Source: Gemmatimonadota bacterium (lineage in GTDB: Bacteria; Latescibacterota; UBA2968; UBA8231). Taken from it: 7,567 nucleotides of DNA. The stretch covers positions 1 through 7,567 of the forward strand of contig JAPPEF010000087.1 of assembly GCA_028875335.1 (NCBI GenBank). The letters run 5' to 3'. Under the pieces are notes generated by a model, which searched no databases, was not told the origin of the DNA, and saw only the letters and a program-made list of their open reading frames with translations. How positions within the stretch are numbered: the stretch's first letter is position 1; the number at the start of each line of letters is the position of its first letter. A program made the translations under genes and the position numbers. Below are positions 6,288 through 7,567 of the stretch, one piece after another.

Positions 6288-6863
6288 ATGGACTTTCGCA
6301 TCAAAGAAGAAAGCCTCAATGTCCTATCCGAATACGGCCAAGTGCCTATCGTCCTTAAAGTAAAAAGCCGCTTGCGCGTCGAACTCGTCGATAATGGCTT
6401 AGAGGGAATCCGGCTGGTCGAAGAATCCGTCGAGCCGCCCTACATCAAAAACTACGACCACTCCGGCGGCCCCGAGCGCTGGACCCGGAGAACGTGGGAC
6501 CTCTCGCGGTGGATTGTCCTCGCCGCATACAGGGAACAAGAGCGCATCGGCGGGGCCATTGTCGCCTTTCACGGCGAGGGCTTAGACTACTGCGAAGGGC
6601 GCGAAGACCTAGCCGGTCTCTGGGATATCCGCGTGAGGCCCGAATATCAAGGACGAGGTGTGGGCAGGGCGCTTTTCCAACGCGCCGAAACCTGCGCCAA
6701 GCAGCGAGGCTGCACCCAGCTCAAGATCGAGACCCAAAACATCAACGTCCCCGCCTGCCGCTTCTACGCCCGCATGGGTGCCAAACTCGGTCACGTCCAT
6801 CTCTACGCCTACCGTACTGAGGGGCTAGACGAGGTGCAACTGACCTGGTACAAGGATCTGTAG
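6288..6863 (+). CDS. GNAT-family N-acetyltransferase, streptothricin-acetyltransferase-like
   Basis: A 191-residue GNAT protein. Motif A is clear: DIRVRPEYQGRGVGRALF (113-130) holds the acetyl-CoA pyrophosphate-binding Gln-Gly-Arg-Gly-Val-Gly loop (121-126), followed by the helix AETCAKQRG (133-141), strand LKIETQ (145-150) and motif-B-like NVPACRFYARMGAKLG (153-168). The combination of an early YIKNYDHSGG-like segment (52-61), Ile-Gly-Gly-Ala (87-90) and 'ETQ-x-x-N-x-x-AC-x-FY' is what I recall from streptothricin acetyltransferases (Sat/SatA type), though many GNATs of unknown substrate look similar. Start ATG with GAGG seven bases upstream; 15-base gap to the transporter gene, so probably the last gene of the plus operon. 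The acceptor may be an amine, an antibiotic or a pathway intermediate. Confidence 0.87.
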   Translation: MDFRIKEESLNVLSEYGQVPIVLKVKSRLRVELVDNGLEGIRLVEESVEPPYIKNYDHSGGPERWTRRTWDLSRWIVLAAYREQERIGGAIVAFHGEGLDYCEGREDLAGLWDIRVRPEYQGRGVGRALFQRAETCAKQRGCTQLKIETQNINVPACRFYARMGAKLGHVHLYAYRTEGLDEVQLTWYKDL

Positions 6864-6890
6864 CCGCAGACGCTGGTGGTCAAAAACAAC

Positions 6891-6897
6891 ATTATGA
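6891..6897. repeat. Left copy of 7-base target-site duplication
   Basis: ATTATGA directly abuts the left terminal inverted repeat and is repeated identically at 7044-7050 directly outside the right terminal repeat. The exact abutment on both sides is what identifies it as an insertion footprint. Confidence 0.8.
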
Positions 6898-6911
6898 CTG
6901 ATGTTACGCAC
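6898..6911 (+). repeat. Left terminal inverted repeat of the MITE
   Basis: CTGATGTTACGCAC, perfect complement of 7030-7043. The next inner base pair (6912/7029) is a mismatch and the next outer pair falls in the target duplications, so 14 bases is the full perfect length. Confidence 0.85.
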
Positions 6912-6930
6912 AGGCCCCTAGGTATGGGAT

Positions 6931-6999
6931 GCTTCGCTTCGCTCAGCATGACAAGTGCTAGTTTGCTGCTTTCTCGCGTCATGCTGAGCGAAGCGAAGC
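6931..6999. repeat. Internal 22-base perfect inverted repeat (hairpin core)
   Basis: Arms 6931-6952 and 6978-6999 are perfectly complementary with a 25-base loop. The arms contain repeated GCTTC/GAAGC units (GCTTCGCTTCGCTC). If transcribed, the stem extends outward through most of the element. No U-run follows, so it is not a typical intrinsic terminator, though it could slow transcription or protect an RNA end. Confidence 0.85.
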
Positions 7000-7029
7000 G
7001 GAGTCGAAGCATCTTATACCTAGATGCTC

Positions 7030-7043
7030 GTGCGTAACATCAG
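7030..7043 (-). repeat. Right terminal inverted repeat of the MITE
   Basis: GTGCGTAACATCAG on the plus strand, the exact complement of the left repeat at 6898-6911; followed immediately by the right target-site copy. Confidence 0.85.
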
Positions 7044-7050
7044 ATTATGA
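7044..7050. repeat. Right copy of 7-base target-site duplication
   Basis: ATTATGA, identical to 6891-6897, directly following the right terminal repeat. Removing one copy plus the element reconstructs a continuous 76-base ancestral gap between the two flanking genes. Confidence 0.8.
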
Positions 7051-7085
7051 GTACAATTCAGGTTTTATACCGAGGATAACCGGAC

Positions 7086-7567
7086 ATGACAGATCTTTTC
7101 GAGAGAGTGCGCGAAGACTTCCCGAGAGCGCGGACCATGGCATACTTCGACAACGCCTCGTCGCATCCGATCAGTGTGCACTCGGCCGCGGCCCTGCACC
7201 GGTACGTCGATTGGGTCGCCAACGAGGTGGGGGAGCCGTGGTGGCCGGCCTGGGCACCGCCGCGAGACCAAGCCAAGGCCCTATTTGCCCGGCTCATCAA
7301 CGCCGATCCCGGCGAAATCGCCTTTGCGCGCAGCACGATAGAATCGGAGAGCAATATACTCAACGGCTTGCGGGATCATCTAACGGGCGGCAATGTGGTG
7401 ATATCGGACCTGAACTTCAGCCCCTGCATATCCAACTACAAATTCCGCGAGCAGCAAGGTCTCGACGTGCGGGTCGTCAAGAGCAGTCTGTCGCCAGTAT
7501 TGGCGACACATCGCAACTGGCAAATCGACATGGCCGCCATGGAAGACGCGGTTGACGGCAACACCCG
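7086..7567 (+). CDS. Class-V aminotransferase-fold PLP enzyme, N-terminal part
   Basis: An open frame of 160 codons running off the right edge. The start ATG has GAGGAT at 7072-7077, 8-9 bases upstream. Landmarks of the class-V aminotransferase/cysteine-desulfurase/kynureninase fold: AYFDNASSHPIS (19-30, the family's 'Y-x-D-N-A' entry), AKALFARLINADPGEIAFARSTIESESNIL (63-91, with the Thr/Glu...Asn segment near the PLP phosphate), GGNVVISDLNFSPC (101-114) and IDMAAMEDAVDGNT (147-160). At the PLP-stacking position the desulfurase-type His is absent and an Asn-Phe (110-111) is seen, more like kynureninase or isopenicillin-N-epimerase-type members, so a simple cysteine desulfurase (IscS/SufS) is unlikely. 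The PLP lysine lies beyond the window. Its link to the sugar-acid genes is uncertain because the mobile element separates them. Confidence 0.85.
   Translation, partial: MTDLFERVREDFPRARTMAYFDNASSHPISVHSAAALHRYVDWVANEVGEPWWPAWAPPRDQAKALFARLINADPGEIAFARSTIESESNILNGLRDHLTGGNVVISDLNFSPCISNYKFREQQGLDVRVVKSSLSPVLATHRNWQIDMAAMEDAVDGNT
7489..7508. repeat. Perfect 8-base inverted repeat with 4-base loop inside the PLP-enzyme gene
   Basis: TGTCGCCA (7489-7496), loop GTAT, TGGCGACA (7501-7508). It lies within the codons for SLSPVLAT and does not disturb the frame. Possibly chance; no function assigned. Confidence 0.4.

Larger units (their letters stand above)
6898..7043. mobile_element. 146-base MITE-like non-autonomous element
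   Basis: Bounded by perfect 14-base terminal inverted repeats (CTGATGTTACGCAC at 6898-6911; its complement at 7030-7043) and flanked by identical 7-base direct repeats ATTATGA. Internally, a second perfect inverted repeat of 22 bases pairs 6931-6952 with 6978-6999 around a 25-base loop, and 6918-6930 pairs with 7011-7023 (two G-U pairs if transcribed). An 11-base bulge at 7000-7010 is the only large asymmetry. No transposase is encoded, so it would have to be moved in trans; I cannot assign the parental IS family. The inner arm (core CTTCGCTCAGCATGAC) is of a type I recall as a very common dispersed repeat in unrelated bacterial genomes. It sits between the acetyltransferase and aminotransferase genes without interrupting either. 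Confidence 0.85.

Noticed and set aside
6931..6999. Hairpin as an intrinsic terminator for the acetyltransferase operon
   Set aside because: No T-run follows the stem on either strand, the loop is 25 bases, and terminal repeats plus target duplications explain it better as a mobile element.
6981..7008. Short GAAGC/GCGAA tandem units as a CRISPR or satellite array
   Set aside because: Only a few five-base units within one hairpin arm; no spacers and no regular repeat length.
6809..7012. Minus-strand ORF of 67 residues overlapping the acetyltransferase end and the MITE
   Set aside because: Its sequence (LRFASLSMT..., VMLSEAKHP...) is simply the translation of the two hairpin arms; such peptides are, to my recollection, a common spurious annotation of this repeat type. 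No good ribosome site.

Overview
This window looks like a stretch of a GC-rich (very roughly 55-60% by eye) bacterial genome, probably from an uncultured heterotroph. It carries three PhyH-type dioxygenase genes, two enolase-superfamily genes and a UxuA-like gene. From general knowledge, piles of PhyH and enolase paralogues are typical of sponge-associated and marine lineages such as Poribacteria, Latescibacterota, Planctomycetes or SAR202-type Chloroflexota. There is no rRNA, tRNA or other phylogenetic marker here, so that placement is inference only.

Layout. The minus strand (read right to left, 4139 down to 1) is a tightly spaced five-gene unit: a divergent enolase-superfamily dehydratase (3000-4139), a canonical PhyH-type Fe(II)/2-oxoglutarate dioxygenase (2136-2987), a second PhyH-like protein with an atypical metal site (1203-2108), a UxuA/mannonate-dehydratase-like TIM barrel (177-1190) and the start of a third PhyH protein (1-156, cut by the window edge). 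Gaps are 12-27 bases, so this is almost certainly one operon. A 73-base divergent control region (4140-4212) separates it from a plus-strand unit: a second enolase-superfamily protein with the complete mandelate-racemase catalytic set (4213-5346), an EamA/DMT-type membrane transporter (5352-6272) and a GNAT acetyltransferase (6288-6863). Next come a 222-base non-coding stretch holding a small non-autonomous mobile element and then the start of a class-V aminotransferase-fold PLP enzyme (7086 to window end).

How the genes may work together. Two enolase-fold acid-sugar dehydratases or racemases plus a mannonate-dehydratase-like enzyme point to catabolism of aldonic/uronic acids or related hydroxy acids. 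The PhyH oxygenases could first remove a modification (for example an oxidative demethylation) or hydroxylate the substrate, and the EamA protein could move substrate or product. The substrate is unknown. No regulator, sugar kinase, aldolase or glycoside hydrolase is present in the window.

The clearest structural discovery is a 146-base MITE-like element (6898-7043) with 14-base perfect terminal inverted repeats, a 7-base target duplication on each side and an interior that folds back on itself for almost its whole length. The most interesting protein-level points are the apparent loss of the HxD carboxylate in the second PhyH protein and the contrasting active sites of the two head-to-head enolase-superfamily genes.
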